The notes below the pieces were generated by a model, which searched no databases, was not told where the DNA came from, and saw only the letters and a list, made by a program, of their open reading frames with translations. A DNA stretch of 64,000 bases. Source: Arhodomonas aquaeolei DSM 8974. GTDB taxonomy: Bacteria; Pseudomonadota; Gammaproteobacteria; Nitrococcales; Nitrococcaceae. Positions 45,159-55,424 of the stretch are shown here, piece after piece. The DNA lies in assembly GCF_000374645.1 (NCBI RefSeq), contig NZ_KB894803.1, positions 1 to 64,000 of the forward strand. The letters run 5' to 3'. Each line of letters starts with the position of its first letter. Positions within the stretch are counted from its first letter, which is position 1. The position numbers and the translations under genes were made by a program.

Positions 45159-45181
45159 CCGGTTGCCCGGACGGGCCATGG

Positions 45182-45216
45182 CGCGCGGTCACCCGCTCCG
45201 GGTGCCGCGCGTTTTT
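45182..45216 (+). terminator. Intrinsic terminator of the atp operon
   Basis: GCGCGG (45183-45188) with CCGCGC (45205-45210) and CACCCG (45190-45195) with CGGGTG (45199-45204) form a 12-bp stem with one bulged T, followed by five T residues. It separates atpC from glmU. Confidence 0.85.
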
Positions 45217-45239
45217 CGTTGTGCGGGAGGGACGAGACG

Positions 45240-46610
45240 ATGACCGCGCCGCTGTCGATTGTGATCCTCGCCGCGGGGGCTGGCACCCGCATGCGTTCCG
45301 CATTGCCCAAGGTGCTCCATCCGGTCGCCGGCCGGCCGATGCTGGCCCGGGTGATCGATGCCGCCGTCGCGCTGGGCCCGGACGATATCCATGTCATCTA
45401 CGGACACGGCGGCGAGCGCGTGCGTAACGCCCTCGCGAACGCCGACGTGCACTGGGTGGAGCAGGCGCAACGCCTCGGCACCGGGCACGCCGTGGGCCAG
45501 GCGATGCCGGATATCGACGACCGTCACCGCGTCCTGGTGCTGTGCGGCGACACGCCGCTGATCACCACGACCACCCTGCAGCGGCTCTGCGAGGCCGCGG
45601 GCGATGGTGCCGCGCTGCTCACCGCCCACCCGGCCGACCCGACCGGTTACGGGCGCATCCTCCGCGATGCGGACGGTGCCGTCGCCGGCATCGTCGAGGA
45701 GAAGGACGCGGACGCCGCCCAGCGGGCCATCGCCGAGGTGAATACCGGCGTCATGTGCCTGCCTGCCGGGCATCTGCGCGGCTGGCTCGACCGTCTCACC
45801 GCTGACAATGCCCAGGGCGAGTACTACCTCACCGACGTGATCGCCCTCGCCCGCGCCGACGGTGTGCCCGTCGCGGGGACCGCAACTGCCGACGACGGCG
45901 AGGTCCTGGGCGTGAACAGCCGCGCCCAGCTCGCCACGGTGGAGCGGCTGTGGCAGCGCCGCGAGGCCGACCGCCTGATGGCCGCGGGCGTGACCCTCCT
46001 CGACCCGGCACGCTTCGACGTGCGCGGCGAGCTGCGGTGCGGGCAGGACGTCACCATCGACGTGAACTGCCAGTTCATCGGCGAGGTGAGCCTCGGCAAC
46101 GGCACGGTCATAGGCCCCAACTGCACCATCACCGACAGCCAAATCGGCGAGGGCGTGGAGATCGCGGCGAACAGCGTGATCGAGGGCGCCGTGATCGCCG
46201 GTTCCGCCCATGTCGGCCCGTTCGCCCGCCTTCGCCCGGGCACGGTGCTGGCACGGGGGGCGAAGGTCGGCAACTTCGTCGAGACGAAGAACGCCGGGGT
46301 CGGCGAGGGCGCCAAGATCAATCACCTGTCGTATGTTGGCGACGCCGAGGTCGGCGCCGACGCCAACATCGGCGCCGGCACTATCACGTGCAACTACGAC
46401 GGCGCCAACAAGCACCGCACGGTCATCGGCGAGGATGCCTTCATCGGCTCGAACACGGCGCTGGTCGCCCCGGTGCGCATCGGTCGCGGCGCGACTATTG
46501 GCGCCGGCTCCGTGATCCGCGACGATGCACCCGAGGACAGCCTCACGCTCACCGGGATTCCCCAGAAGAGCGTGCCGGGCTGGCGCCGGCCGCGGCGGGA
46601 CGACGACTAG
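45240..46610 (+). CDS. glmU: Bifunctional N-acetylglucosamine-1-phosphate uridyltransferase/acetyltransferase
   Basis: A 456-residue enzyme making UDP-GlcNAc for peptidoglycan and lipopolysaccharide. The N-terminal nucleotidyltransferase has LAAGAGTRMRSALPKVLHPVAG, and the C-terminal half is a left-handed beta-helix of hexapeptide repeats with GAKVGNFVETKNA and NYDGANKH. The ATG at 45240 with GGGAGG upstream was chosen over an upstream start at 45219. It stands just before glmS, the preceding pathway step. Confidence 0.96.
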   Translation: MTAPLSIVILAAGAGTRMRSALPKVLHPVAGRPMLARVIDAAVALGPDDIHVIYGHGGERVRNALANADVHWVEQAQRLGTGHAVGQAMPDIDDRHRVLVLCGDTPLITTTTLQRLCEAAGDGAALLTAHPADPTGYGRILRDADGAVAGIVEEKDADAAQRAIAEVNTGVMCLPAGHLRGWLDRLTADNAQGEYYLTDVIALARADGVPVAGTATADDGEVLGVNSRAQLATVERLWQRREADRLMAAGVTLLDPARFDVRGELRCGQDVTIDVNCQFIGEVSLGNGTVIGPNCTITDSQIGEGVEIAANSVIEGAVIAGSAHVGPFARLRPGTVLARGAKVGNFVETKNAGVGEGAKINHLSYVGDAEVGADANIGAGTITCNYDGANKHRTVIGEDAFIGSNTALVAPVRIGRGATIGAGSVIRDDAPEDSLTLTGIPQKSVPGWRRPRRDDD

Positions 46611-46676
46611 CGCCGCGCCGGCCACTGTGCCACTTCACCGCGGGAGCCCGCGGCCACGGTCGAGGATCAGCAGCGC

Positions 46677-48509
46677 ATGTGTGGAATCGTAGGAGCGGTC
46701 GCCGAGCGTGACGTCACCCCCATCCTGATCGAGGGCCTGCGGCGGCTGGAGTACCGCGGCTACGATTCCGCCGGGCTTGCCGTGGTCGACGCCGGCGGGA
46801 CGCTCCTGCGTCACCGGGTGGTGGGCAAGGTCGCGGCGCTGGATCAGCGCCAGGCGGCCGAGCCCATCAACGGCACACTGGGCATCGCCCACACCCGGTG
46901 GGCCACCCACGGCGCGCCTACCGAGGCCAACGCCCATCCCCACGCCTCCTGCGGCCGAATCGCCCTGGTGCACAACGGCATCATCGAGAACCACGAGTCC
47001 ATGCGCCGGTCGCTGACCGAGCAGGGCTACACGTTCGGTTCCGAGACGGACACCGAGGTGGTGGTCAACGCCGTGCACGCCGCCACCGCCCGCGGCGAGG
47101 ACCTCCTCGGCGCGGTGCGCACCGCCGTGCGCACCCTGGACGGCGCCTACGCCCTGGGCGTGATCGACGCCGACGAGCCGGACCGCCTGATCGCCGCGCG
47201 CCAGGGCAGCCCGCTGGTGATCGGCGTCGGCATCGGCGAGCACTTCATCGCCTCGGACGTGGCTGCGCTGCTGCCCGTCACCCAGCAGTTCATCTTCCTC
47301 GAGGAGGGCGACGTCGCCGTGCTCACCCGTGAGGCGGTGACCGTCTACGACCGCGACGGCCGCGAGGTCCAGCGCCCGGTGCGCACCTCCGAGCTCTCCG
47401 CGGAGGCCGTGGAGCGCGGCAACTACCGCCACTTCATGGCCAAGGAGATCCACGAGCAGCCCCGTGCCATCGGCGACACCCTGGAGGGCCGGCTGACCGC
47501 CGAGCGGCTGCTGGTCGAGTCCCTGGGGCCGGAGGCCGGGCCGGTGCTCGCCGACGTCGAGCGCGTGCAGATCGTCGCCTGCGGCACGAGCTACCATGCC
47601 GGTCTGGTGGCACGGTACTGGTTCGAGAGCATTGCCGGCATCCCCTGCGAGGTGGAGGTCGCCAGCGAGTTCCGCTACCGCCGCCACGTGGTCGCGCCGG
47701 GGACGCTGTTCCTCACCATCTCCCAGTCCGGCGAGACCGCCGACACGCTTGCCGCCCTGCGCGAGGCGCGCAACCTCGGCTACATGGCGTCGCTGGCGAT
47801 CTGCAACGTCCCCGAGAGCTCGCTGGTGCGCGAGTCCGACCTCGTGCTCATGACCCACGCGGGCCCGGAGATTGGTGTCGCCTCCACCAAGGCCTTCACC
47901 ACCCAGCTCACCGCCCTCGCGCTGACCGTCATCGCCGCCGGCCGCCGCCATGGCCTCGACGCGGCGGCGGAGGCGGAGATGGTCGCCTCGCTGCGCCGGC
48001 TACCGGGGCAGGTGGAGTCCGCCCTGGCACTGGAGCCCGAGATCCGGCGCATCGCCGAGCAGTTCATCGACAAGCGCCACAGCCTCTTCCTTGGCCGCGG
48101 CGAGCACTACCCGATCGCCCTCGAAGGCGCGCTCAAGCTCAAGGAGATCTCCTACATCCACGCCGAGGCGTACCCGGCCGGCGAGCTCAAGCACGGGCCG
48201 CTGGCCCTGGTGGACGGCGAGATGCCGGTGGTCACCATCGCCCCCAACGACAGCCTGGTGGAGAAGCTGAAGTCCAACCTCCAGGAGGTTCGCGCCCGCG
48301 GCGGGCGGCTGTTCGTGTTCGCCGACGCCGCCGCCGCGCCGGAGCGTAGCGACGGCTGCGAGGTCATCACCCTGCCGGCCACCGACACCATCACCGCGCC
48401 GGTGGTCTACACCGTGCCGCTGCAGCTCCTCGCCTACCACGTCGCCGTGCTCAAGGGCACGGACGTCGACCAGCCCCGCAACCTGGCGAAGTCGGTGACC
48501 GTCGAGTAG
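46677..48509 (+). CDS. glmS: Glutamine-fructose-6-phosphate aminotransferase
   Basis: A 610-residue enzyme forming glucosamine-6-phosphate from fructose-6-phosphate and glutamine. The glutaminase domain starts with catalytic Cys2 (MCGIVGAVA) and has [12 protein letters not shown] and HTRWATHG; the two SIS domains carry CGTSYHAG and [14 protein letters not shown], and it ends with NLAKSVTVE. The 66-base gap to glmU shows no sign of the glmS ribozyme, which is a gram-positive feature. Confidence 0.97.
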   Translation: MCGIVGAVAERDVTPILIEGLRRLEYRGYDSAGLAVVDAGGTLLRHRVVGKVAALDQRQAAEPINGTLGIAHTRWATHGAPTEANAHPHASCGRIALVHNGIIENHESMRRSLTEQGYTFGSETDTEVVVNAVHAATARGEDLLGAVRTAVRTLDGAYALGVIDADEPDRLIAARQGSPLVIGVGIGEHFIASDVAALLPVTQQFIFLEEGDVAVLTREAVTVYDRDGREVQRPVRTSELSAEAVERGNYRHFMAKEIHEQPRAIGDTLEGRLTAERLLVESLGPEAGPVLADVERVQIVACGTSYHAGLVARYWFESIAGIPCEVEVASEFRYRRHVVAPGTLFLTISQSGETADTLAALREARNLGYMASLAICNVPESSLVRESDLVLMTHAGPEIGVASTKAFTTQLTALALTVIAAGRRHGLDAAAEAEMVASLRRLPGQVESALALEPEIRRIAEQFIDKRHSLFLGRGEHYPIALEGALKLKEISYIHAEAYPAGELKHGPLALVDGEMPVVTIAPNDSLVEKLKSNLQEVRARGGRLFVFADAAAAPERSDGCEVITLPATDTITAPVVYTVPLQLLAYHVAVLKGTDVDQPRNLAKSVTVE

Positions 48510-48573
48510 GTACCGGGTCCGGCACGATTCGATGGAGTAACGCCGCCTGGCTATGAAGCCGGTCCGGAAATGG

Positions 48574-48595
48574 GCGCCCCGGATAGCCGGGGCGC
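48574..48595. terminator. Hairpin after glmS
   Basis: GCGCCCCGG (48574-48582) and CCGGGGCGC (48587-48595) form a 9-bp perfect stem with an ATAG loop in the 192-base convergent gap between glmS and the DUF2182 gene. No T-tract follows, so it is a weak terminator or RNA-end structure. Confidence 0.45.
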
Positions 48596-48701
48596 AACCT
48601 GGCCACGCGCCACGCCGGATTAAATGGGCGGGCGCCGCGACATGGGCGAAATCGACGTGGCGGCACGATCGGGATCGGTTTTGGCTTCCCTGTCCCGGGC
48701 C

Positions 48702-49490
48702 TCACCCCTGACCGATCATCAGTCCCGCCCCGACGACCACCAGTGCCACGCCGGTCAGCCGCCCGGCGAGCCGCCCGTGGCGGGCCAGCTTTTCGATGAA
48801 TACGAAGGCGGCGATCAGGGCTACCCAGAGCAGGTTCATGACCCCCGCCGTGAAAAGCAACAGCATCAGCGCCCAGCAGCAGCCCAGGCAGATCACCCCG
48901 TGCTCTGCGCCCATGCGGAATGCGCCGGCGACGCCGGGATGCCAGTGGAAGAGGAAGAACTGCAGGGGCGAACGGCAATTGCGAAGGCATGCCTCCTTAA
49001 CCGGGAGCCACTGGTAAACACCGGCGACTATCAGCAGGCTGCCGCTCATGACCGCGCTGGCCGATGCCATGACCGGTGTCAGCAGTCGGAGGGCCTCCAG
49101 CAGACCATGGAGGATGGTGGCTGCCAGGCTGAACGCCGTCCACACCGCCAGATACCCGGTAGCGAACACCCAGGTCACGGGTACCACCGAGCCGTCCGCC
49201 CCGTCCTTTCGGGCCATGGACGCGTAAAGAAGTATCGCCGGCGTGGCGCTGGGCAGCATCATGCCCACCATCATCACCGACCACATGACGAAGGTGAGCA
49301 GGAAAGTGCCGACCGACCAAGGGGGCGGAGTCGCCATGCCGGCCATGGCCATGCCGCCGTCGGACATGGACACCATCCGGCCTGCGTCGATCCAGAGATA
49401 GATCCACGCCAGCAGACTGACGCCGACGAGACCCGCCGCAGCGGCGAACCGCCCGTGACGCGGGTTAACGGGATCGACGCCGCCGGTCAT
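48702..49490 (-). CDS. DUF2182 family membrane protein
   Basis: A 262-residue integral membrane protein of the DUF2182 family (annotated as predicted metal-binding). About six or seven hydrophobic segments; the family motif MWSVMMVGMMLPSATPAILLY (residues near 80) is methionine-rich and HWHPG and CCWALMLLLF contain the conserved histidine and cysteine pair. Function is unknown; metal or redox involvement is suggested by those residues. The ATG at 49490 gives the expected N-terminus. It follows the DUF1326 gene by 22 bases, a pairing seen in many genomes. Confidence 0.8.
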   Translation of the reverse strand: MTGGVDPVNPRHGRFAAAAGLVGVSLLAWIYLWIDAGRMVSMSDGGMAMAGMATPPPWSVGTFLLTFVMWSVMMVGMMLPSATPAILLYASMARKDGADGSVVPVTWVFATGYLAVWTAFSLAATILHGLLEALRLLTPVMASASAVMSGSLLIVAGVYQWLPVKEACLRNCRSPLQFFLFHWHPGVAGAFRMGAEHGVICLGCCWALMLLLFTAGVMNLLWVALIAAFVFIEKLARHGRLAGRLTGVALVVVGAGLMIGQG

Positions 49491-49512
49491 CCGACCGCCC
49501 CGCCCTCCGCCG

Positions 49513-50127
49513 TCAGGCCGCCCAGCTAAACGGTGCGAAGTGGCCGTTCCGTGTGCCGCTGGTGTCGTCCCAATCCACGCCGAAGGCATGGAAATGGCTC
49601 ACCTGGGCATTGGCGAGGGCCAGGCGCGGGGTCACGGGGTGAGCGGTGTTTTCCAGGTAGATCGGCTCGCCCTCCTTCGAGGCGCTCGGTACGCCGACCG
49701 CGGACTGCTCGACGAGCTCACCGGCGGAGACCTTCCACGCCATGCCCTCGTTCTCGAAGCTGATCGGGCGCCGCTCGATGCCCGCGTTCTCGCTGATCAG
49801 TGGTGTGATCGCCGCCAGGGGCCCGCCAAACCTGCCGGATGTGATGTCCGCGATGGCCCGGGCCTGGCGCTCGTCGGCCCGCTCGTCCACGATCAGGCCC
49901 ACCTTGATGCCGCCGTCGGCCATCGGCCCCGGGGAGTGCATCAAGATGATGAAGCTCAGTCCGTCGAGAGACACGCCGTCCTTCTCCCCGTTGCCGATCC
50001 GCATGGCAACGGCCGCCTTGCAATCGCCTTCGGTAGGCCTCGCGGTGAGATTGGAGCCGATGCAGGGACAAATGAAGTCGCAGTTGCAGGTCTCCATGTA
50101 CTGCCCGTCGATATGCCAGCCCGCCAT
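49513..50127 (-). CDS. DUF1326 family protein
   Basis: A 204-residue soluble protein of the DUF1326 family, of unknown function. The N-terminal signature GQYMETCNCDFICPCIGSN contains three closely spaced cysteines and could bind metal; the rest has the usual beta-rich pattern with VDERADERQARAIADITSGRFGGP. The ATG at 50127 follows a good GGAGGT site. It is the first gene of a two-gene unit with the DUF2182 membrane protein, so the two may form a metal-handling pair. Confidence 0.82.
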   Translation of the reverse strand: MAGWHIDGQYMETCNCDFICPCIGSNLTARPTEGDCKAAVAMRIGNGEKDGVSLDGLSFIILMHSPGPMADGGIKVGLIVDERADERQARAIADITSGRFGGPLAAITPLISENAGIERRPISFENEGMAWKVSAGELVEQSAVGVPSASKEGEPIYLENTAHPVTPRLALANAQVSHFHAFGVDWDDTSGTRNGHFAPFSWAA

Positions 50128-50594
50128 GTTCGCTACCTCCAAGAGGCAGAGCGCGCGATCAAGTCGATCGCCCGGCCACCCCTGGTCCGTCCATCCACAC
50201 GAAAAATGCGCTGCGTCGGGAATACGCCGCGTTTGGCGAGAACCGCATCGAGCGCCCACGGAACAGGCCTTATCCAATGCCCCGATTATAGTCGACGGTG
50301 GCAGAACGTCCGGGCAGCCGGTAAAGCAAATGAATGAACGGTCCAGCGCGGTCGCGCCAGCGGAGATTCAGGAGATGAACGCGCTGGGTGACGTGCCGCG
50401 GGCGGAGAACCTGTAAGGCAATGACCTGGGGGTGAAATACGCCCCAAGGGGTGCCTTGCGATGTCAGATGGCCGGGACGGCCGCTTTCCGCCCGAATTCG
50501 CGTTTCCGGGAAGGAGCAGAGACCCTCGTGACCATGTTTGACATTCCGGCATTGCCGGTCGAAGGGGTTCACTGATCCTGGCGGGGCCAGGTCT
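50128..50594. other. Intergenic region, no gene seen
   Basis: About 467 bases between the DUF1326 gene and the downstream end of the FUSC gene. The only recognisable element is a minus-strand TATAAT (50285-50290) 158 bases before the DUF1326 start, without a good -35. Short open frames on both strands lack coding character. Confidence 0.5.
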
Positions 50595-52715
50595 TCAGCC
50601 GTCTTCCACGTTCCGATCGCCCTCCTCCAGCCAGGCGCCCGCCAGCGCGCGGGCGAGCAGTCCGGAGATGACGGCCAGGGCGACGCTCGGGTGTTCATCC
50701 TCCTGCACGGCGAGCCGACGGCGCGGGTCCTCGGGCAGCTCGACGTGGCCGCGGGCGTGCGGAGTGAGGAAGAACTGCTGCTCGGTGCGGCGGGTGCGCT
50801 CGATCTGGCGGGCGACCTCGCCGGCCAGGCGGTCGATGCGGGCGCCGTTCTCCGGATCGGCGGCGTCGCTCCGTGACACCCCGCGGGCGAGCGCCCTCGC
50901 CCAGTGGGTGCAGCCGGCGAGCAGGAGCAGCTTCTCGCGAACCTCGCCGAACCGGCGCACCACGGTCCAGGGACCGCTGAGCGGGCGGGCGGCGCCGGCG
51001 AGGTCGGCGTAGAGGCGGTCCAGTGTGCGCGAGAGCGCGAGCAGGTCCGCCTCCCGCTGGCGGCCGTGGGCGCGTTCCCGCGCGACCCCGACCAGCTCGT
51101 CGAGGGCGTTCAGGTAGGCGTCCAGCGCCGACGCCACCTGCGTTCGCGCCCGCCGCGGGAAGATCAGGAACGCCGCGAACACCCCGGATGCCGCGCCGAT
51201 GACGGTCTCCTCCAGCCGCACGACCAGCAGGTGCGGGCTGAACATGCCCATCAGCCCGTAGAGCAGGGCGATCGCGATGGTGATGAAGAAGATCATCAGC
51301 CCGTAGGAGGTCTGCAGGAAGTAGAAGGCGAGGAAGAACAGCACCAGGATGCCGCCGATCGAGGCGGCGACGTTGCCGTGCACGAGTGTCGCGACCACGG
51401 TGCCGGCGATGATGCCGCCGAACGTCCCCGCAGAGCGGCTGAACGCGCGCATGGCGGTGTCGGCGCGGGACTGGGTGTTGTTGAAGACGATGAACGCCGC
51501 GATCGCCGCCCAGTACCAGCGCGAGGAGGACAGCAGCAGCCCGCCGTAGATGGCGAGCCCGGAGGCGACGGTGACCTGGATCGGCACGTGCAGCGATGCC
51601 GGCACGAGCCCGCCCGCGGGCGGCGCGTCCGTCGACCCGCCGGTACTGTCGGCCTCCTCCGGCAGCGGCGTGGTGAAGGCCGGATGCGGCCGCTGCTCGA
51701 GGGTGGCCGCCAGCCGCTCCCGCGCCCGGTGGGCCCGTACGAGGACCTGCTGGACGGCGGTCTCGTTGTCCTCCGGGGCGTCACGCAACGCGCTGACCGC
51801 GCGCCGGATAGCCGGTTCGTCGGCATACAGCACCGCGCGGACCAGCGATACCGGCGGCAGGGCACGGAAGCTCGCGGCGACCAGCCGCTCCACCGCGAGC
51901 TGCAGGTCGAATACCGCCAGGGCGAGGTCCGACGCCGGCCCGCTGCCCGCGAGCGCACCGCCCCGGCCCTGGGGGATGAAGCCCTCTGCCATGAGTACGA
52001 TGTCCCGCAGCCGGGCGAGATGGCGCTGCAGCTCCCGGCGCCGCGCGTCCGTGGGCGCGTCGTCACGGGCGGCATCGCGCAGCTCGCGCAGGATGAGGTT
52101 CATCCGGCGGTCGATGGTGACGGCGGCCCGGCGAAAGTCCTGCTCGGGGTCGCCGGGGAGGACGACGGTGCACACGATCTGCGTCACCACCAGGGCCACC
52201 GTGGCCGCCAGCGCCACGCCGCCGCCATCGGCCAGCGTGGGGTGGAGGTAGTCGCCGATGAAGTAGGCCATGAAGGCCACCATCCCCACCATGAACCAGC
52301 GAGGGCCGAAGCGCCGGATATAGACGGCGGCGAATATCACCGCGAGGAAGACGAGCTCGGCCACCGGTGTCGGCGACAGCGCGCCCGCCCCCAGGATCAC
52401 GCCCACCGCGGTCACGCCCGCCGCGGCTCGGCTCCGCGCCTGGGCGGCGGGCGAGCGCTCGCGCACCGCGAGGGTGCCGAGGAAGGTGAGGATCATGGCG
52501 ATGCCGTAGGCGGCGAACGGCAGTGGCACCAGCGCGGCGGTCACGGCGGCCAGCACGGCGCCGGTGATCATCATCGACAGGATAGCCCGGGAGGCCAGCC
52601 GCAGCCGGGAGAACGCCGGGTCCGAGGCGGCGACGCGGTCGCGCACGCGGGCGAGTAACCGGCGCCGCCGGTCCGAGGCGGGCGGTGCTGTCGGGGTCCC
52701 GTCGAGTTCACTCAT
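50595..52715 (-). CDS. FUSC family (YccS/AaeB-like) inner-membrane transporter
   Basis: A 706-residue membrane protein with two blocks of about six helices (about residues 35-175 and 385-525), each followed by a long cytoplasmic helical region, the architecture of FUSC proteins such as AaeB and YccS. The second block contains YWAAIAAFIVFNNTQSRADTAMRAFSRSAGTFGGIIAGTV (the FUSC hallmark region, split over residues near 400-440). These proteins are linked to export of aromatic acids or other toxic compounds; the substrate here is unknown. The ATG at 52715 is inside the longer frame and gives a polar N-terminus. No membrane-fusion partner gene is adjacent. Confidence 0.83.
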   Translation of the reverse strand: MSELDGTPTAPPASDRRRRLLARVRDRVAASDPAFSRLRLASRAILSMMITGAVLAAVTAALVPLPFAAYGIAMILTFLGTLAVRERSPAAQARSRAAAGVTAVGVILGAGALSPTPVAELVFLAVIFAAVYIRRFGPRWFMVGMVAFMAYFIGDYLHPTLADGGGVALAATVALVVTQIVCTVVLPGDPEQDFRRAAVTIDRRMNLILRELRDAARDDAPTDARRRELQRHLARLRDIVLMAEGFIPQGRGGALAGSGPASDLALAVFDLQLAVERLVAASFRALPPVSLVRAVLYADEPAIRRAVSALRDAPEDNETAVQQVLVRAHRARERLAATLEQRPHPAFTTPLPEEADSTGGSTDAPPAGGLVPASLHVPIQVTVASGLAIYGGLLLSSSRWYWAAIAAFIVFNNTQSRADTAMRAFSRSAGTFGGIIAGTVVATLVHGNVAASIGGILVLFFLAFYFLQTSYGLMIFFITIAIALLYGLMGMFSPHLLVVRLEETVIGAASGVFAAFLIFPRRARTQVASALDAYLNALDELVGVARERAHGRQREADLLALSRTLDRLYADLAGAARPLSGPWTVVRRFGEVREKLLLLAGCTHWARALARGVSRSDAADPENGARIDRLAGEVARQIERTRRTEQQFFLTPHARGHVELPEDPRRRLAVQEDEHPSVALAVISGLLARALAGAWLEEGDRNVEDG

Positions 52716-52911
52716 CCGGTGGCCTGCATGGGCGTATGCACCTCCCGCCGTTGGCATCCCCGCCGGCTATCCCGCGATCCGCACCACCCCGGCACTCTAC
52801 CCCCGGGATGGCGGGACCGTGTAGGGGGGCTCGCGCGAGCGCCGGGGCGGCGCGGCAAACGGGAAAGGCGCCCCGCCGGCCAGCGCCGGCGGGCCACGGG
52901 AGCACCGGCGC

Positions 52912-53874
52912 TCAGTCCGCCGAGTAGTTAATGGGGTACCACTCGTAGCCGGGGTCATCCGCGCGGATGTGACCGATGCCCGGGAATGGCAGGTGTGCCC
53001 CTGCCACCAGTACGCCGGACTCCGCCGCCTCCTCGTAGGCCGCCTCGCGGCTCGCGATGGCCTGCTCCGGGTCGGAATCGAAGTCGATCGCCACGTCCGG
53101 GTGATCGAACTGCACGGCGGCCGCGTGCATCAGGTCCCCCCACAGCACCATCGTCTCGCCGTCGCTCTCCAGGCGGTAGGTGGTGTGGCCCGGCGTGTGG
53201 CCGGGGGCGGGCTGGGCGCGGATGCCGGGGGCGAGCTCGGTGCCGTCGTCGAACGGCTCGAAGGCGTCCGCTTCGCGGTACGGCTTGAGCGAGGCCATGG
53301 CGCCCTTGAACATGCCCTTCTTGCCCTCCGGGGCCTTTTCCATGTTCGCCGGGTCGAGCCAGTACGCGCTGTCGTCCCGGTCGGCGTGCACCACGGCGTT
53401 CGGGAACACACGCTCGCCGTCCCGGGTGAGGCCGCCGAGATGGTCCGGGTGCATGTGCGTCAGGTAGACCTCGTCCACCTGTGCCGGGCGATAGCCCGCG
53501 GCCTCCAGGCTGTCCACCAGGTTCCCGAGGGTCGGTCCGAACAGGCTGCCGGCCCCGGTGTCGACCAGCACCAGCTCATCGCCGGTGTTGATCAGGTAGC
53601 CGTTCACCGAGGTCTCCGTCGGTGCGCTGAGGAAATGCGCCTTCAGGGCCGCGCGGACCTCGTCCTCCGGGGCGTGGAGCAGCTTGTCCATCGGCAGCTC
53701 GACGGTGCCATCGGACAGGGCGGTGACCTGGAAGGCGCCCACCTGCACGTGATAGTACCCCGGGTTGCGCGTGTCCGGTGTCGGTGTCGCGGCGGGCGCC
53801 GCCTGGGCGAAGGCCAGCGGAATGATGGCGGCCAGGGCGAATGCCGTGGTCCGCAACAGATAGCCATGTCTCAT
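52912..53874 (-). CDS. Secreted metallo-beta-lactamase-fold hydrolase
   Basis: A 320-residue exported hydrolase. A signal peptide covers about residues 1-28 (ending AQAAPA), then the MBL fold with the zinc motif THMHPDHLGG (near residue 150), APGHTPGHT and the later LWGDLMH, all consistent with a two-metal site. The overall pattern resembles the glyoxalase II/quorum-quenching-type subgroup, but the substrate cannot be told. The ATG at 53874 follows GGAGGG. It stands between two transporter genes on the same strand. Confidence 0.88.
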   Translation of the reverse strand: MRHGYLLRTTAFALAAIIPLAFAQAAPAATPTPDTRNPGYYHVQVGAFQVTALSDGTVELPMDKLLHAPEDEVRAALKAHFLSAPTETSVNGYLINTGDELVLVDTGAGSLFGPTLGNLVDSLEAAGYRPAQVDEVYLTHMHPDHLGGLTRDGERVFPNAVVHADRDDSAYWLDPANMEKAPEGKKGMFKGAMASLKPYREADAFEPFDDGTELAPGIRAQPAPGHTPGHTTYRLESDGETMVLWGDLMHAAAVQFDHPDVAIDFDSDPEQAIASREAAYEEAAESGVLVAGAHLPFPGIGHIRADDPGYEWYPINYSAD

Positions 53875-54029
53875 GACAGCCCTCCTGATCGTCCAGAATG
53901 GTCGTGTTGTGCCGGGGCGGAGGCTAGTGTGCCCGGGGCGCCCCGGGAAAGCGGCCCCCCGAAATTCTGTGTTTCGTGCGCGGCCACTTGGCCGCGCTGG
54001 GCATCGCTGCAAGTGTAGACGGTGGGGCG

Positions 54030-55424
54030 CTACAGCCAGCCGAGCAGCGACCACCACAGGTAGGTCAGCGGTAGCAGCACCACCACCGTGATCGCAGCCA
54101 TCGTCAGCGTCAGGCGGGTCGCCTTGCCAACGGGTTCGCCCGCGAGCAGGCAGCCCGCCATCAGCGGCGGGACCTGGTAGGGCAGCAGCATGGTCGAGAA
54201 ACCGACCACCTGGGTCATCAGCACGGTCTCCAGCGGCAACCCGGAGGCGTGGGCGATGTCCCCCGCCAGCGGCGTGATCACCGCCACGAGGCCCGCCGCC
54301 GTGGTGAACGGGGCGATGGCGATGAAGCCCAGGGCGAGGACGACGAAGCTCTGCAGCGGGTTGCCGGGGTCCAGGGGCAGCAGCGGCAGGAGCGATTCGG
54401 CGGCGATGCGTCCGGCGCCGGAGTGGGCGAGCACCCCGCCGAGGCCGAGGACACCGGCGAGGTAGAAGAGGATCTCGTAGTTCACCCGGCCGTTGAGGGT
54501 GTCCTTCGGCGTGAGCCCGGCCCCCGGTATCAGGCAGACCAGCCCCGCGGTGAGGGCCACCCACGCCGCCGATATGCCGTGCAGCCAGTCCGTCGCCCAG
54601 AGTGCCACCGCCGCGGCCAGGATTACGCCGACGGCCCGTTCCGGCCGGGACAGTGGTGCCTCGGCCACGGCGTCCCTGACGGACTCGCTGCGCGGCCGAG
54701 GCCGGTCCGGGAAGAGCAGCAGGATCACCGCCACCAGCAGCGCAGCGCGCCCCAGCCCGAGCACGGGGAAGTGCAGCAGCAGGTACTCGCCGTAGGTGAA
54801 CGCCACGCCGTGGACGTGCTCGGCGAGGCCCATGAGGACGACGTTCGGCACGTTCGCGGTGAGGATCGAGAAGGCGGGCTGGTTGCTGCCGAGGATCACC
54901 GCTAGGATCATGCCGGTGCGCCCGCGCGTGCCCGGGGCGAATCCGAAGCGCGCCGCGATCTCGGTGGTGAGCGGCACCAGCAGCATGACCCGGGCCATGG
55001 ACGACGGGATCACGAACGACAGCGCCACGGCGATCCCCACCAGCCCGCCGATGATGAGCCCGTAGCCGCCGTGCAGGCGCTCACCCACCCGCCGTGCCAG
55101 GCGGGTCCCGAGGCCGGTGTGGTGCACGGCGATGCCGAGGATCAGTCCGCCGAAGACCAGCCAGAACGCCCTGGCCTCGAAGCCGCTGAACACGACGGAG
55201 GCGGGCGCGGCGTCGAGCAGCATCGCCAGGGCGAAGAATGCCAGGCTCGCCAGTCCGGCGGGCACCGCCGAGCTCGCCCACAGCCCGATGGCGAAGAGCG
55301 CCAGTCCCGCCGCCAGCGCCGCCTCGCGGGGCAGCCACAGCGGCCCTGCGACCACCAGTCCGGCGGCCAGTGCGGTGGTGGCGAGCGCGGCGATCGTCGG
55401 TGGTCTCGGCGAAAACGTTGTCAT
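54030..55424 (-). CDS. DASS/SLC13-type anion transporter
   Basis: A 464-residue inner-membrane transporter with about 11 to 12 hydrophobic segments, resembling the divalent anion:Na+ symporter family (dicarboxylates, sulfate). Recognisable parts are FWLVFGGLILGIAVHHTGLG, FVIPSSMARVMLLVPLT and GSNQPAFSILTANVPNVV, the last two corresponding to the SNT-type hairpin regions. Its exact substrate is uncertain. The ATG at 55424 follows GGAAGGGC. Confidence 0.82.
   Translation of the reverse strand: MTTFSPRPPTIAALATTALAAGLVVAGPLWLPREAALAAGLALFAIGLWASSAVPAGLASLAFFALAMLLDAAPASVVFSGFEARAFWLVFGGLILGIAVHHTGLGTRLARRVGERLHGGYGLIIGGLVGIAVALSFVIPSSMARVMLLVPLTTEIAARFGFAPGTRGRTGMILAVILGSNQPAFSILTANVPNVVLMGLAEHVHGVAFTYGEYLLLHFPVLGLGRAALLVAVILLLFPDRPRPRSESVRDAVAEAPLSRPERAVGVILAAAVALWATDWLHGISAAWVALTAGLVCLIPGAGLTPKDTLNGRVNYEILFYLAGVLGLGGVLAHSGAGRIAAESLLPLLPLDPGNPLQSFVVLALGFIAIAPFTTAAGLVAVITPLAGDIAHASGLPLETVLMTQVVGFSTMLLPYQVPPLMAGCLLAGEPVGKATRLTLTMAAITVVVLLPLTYLWWSLLGWL

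Noticed and set aside
46611-46676. glmS ribozyme or GlmZ-type control site
   Set aside because: The 66-base gap before glmS is too short for the ribozyme and shows no matching core; an sRNA site cannot be judged from this sequence alone.
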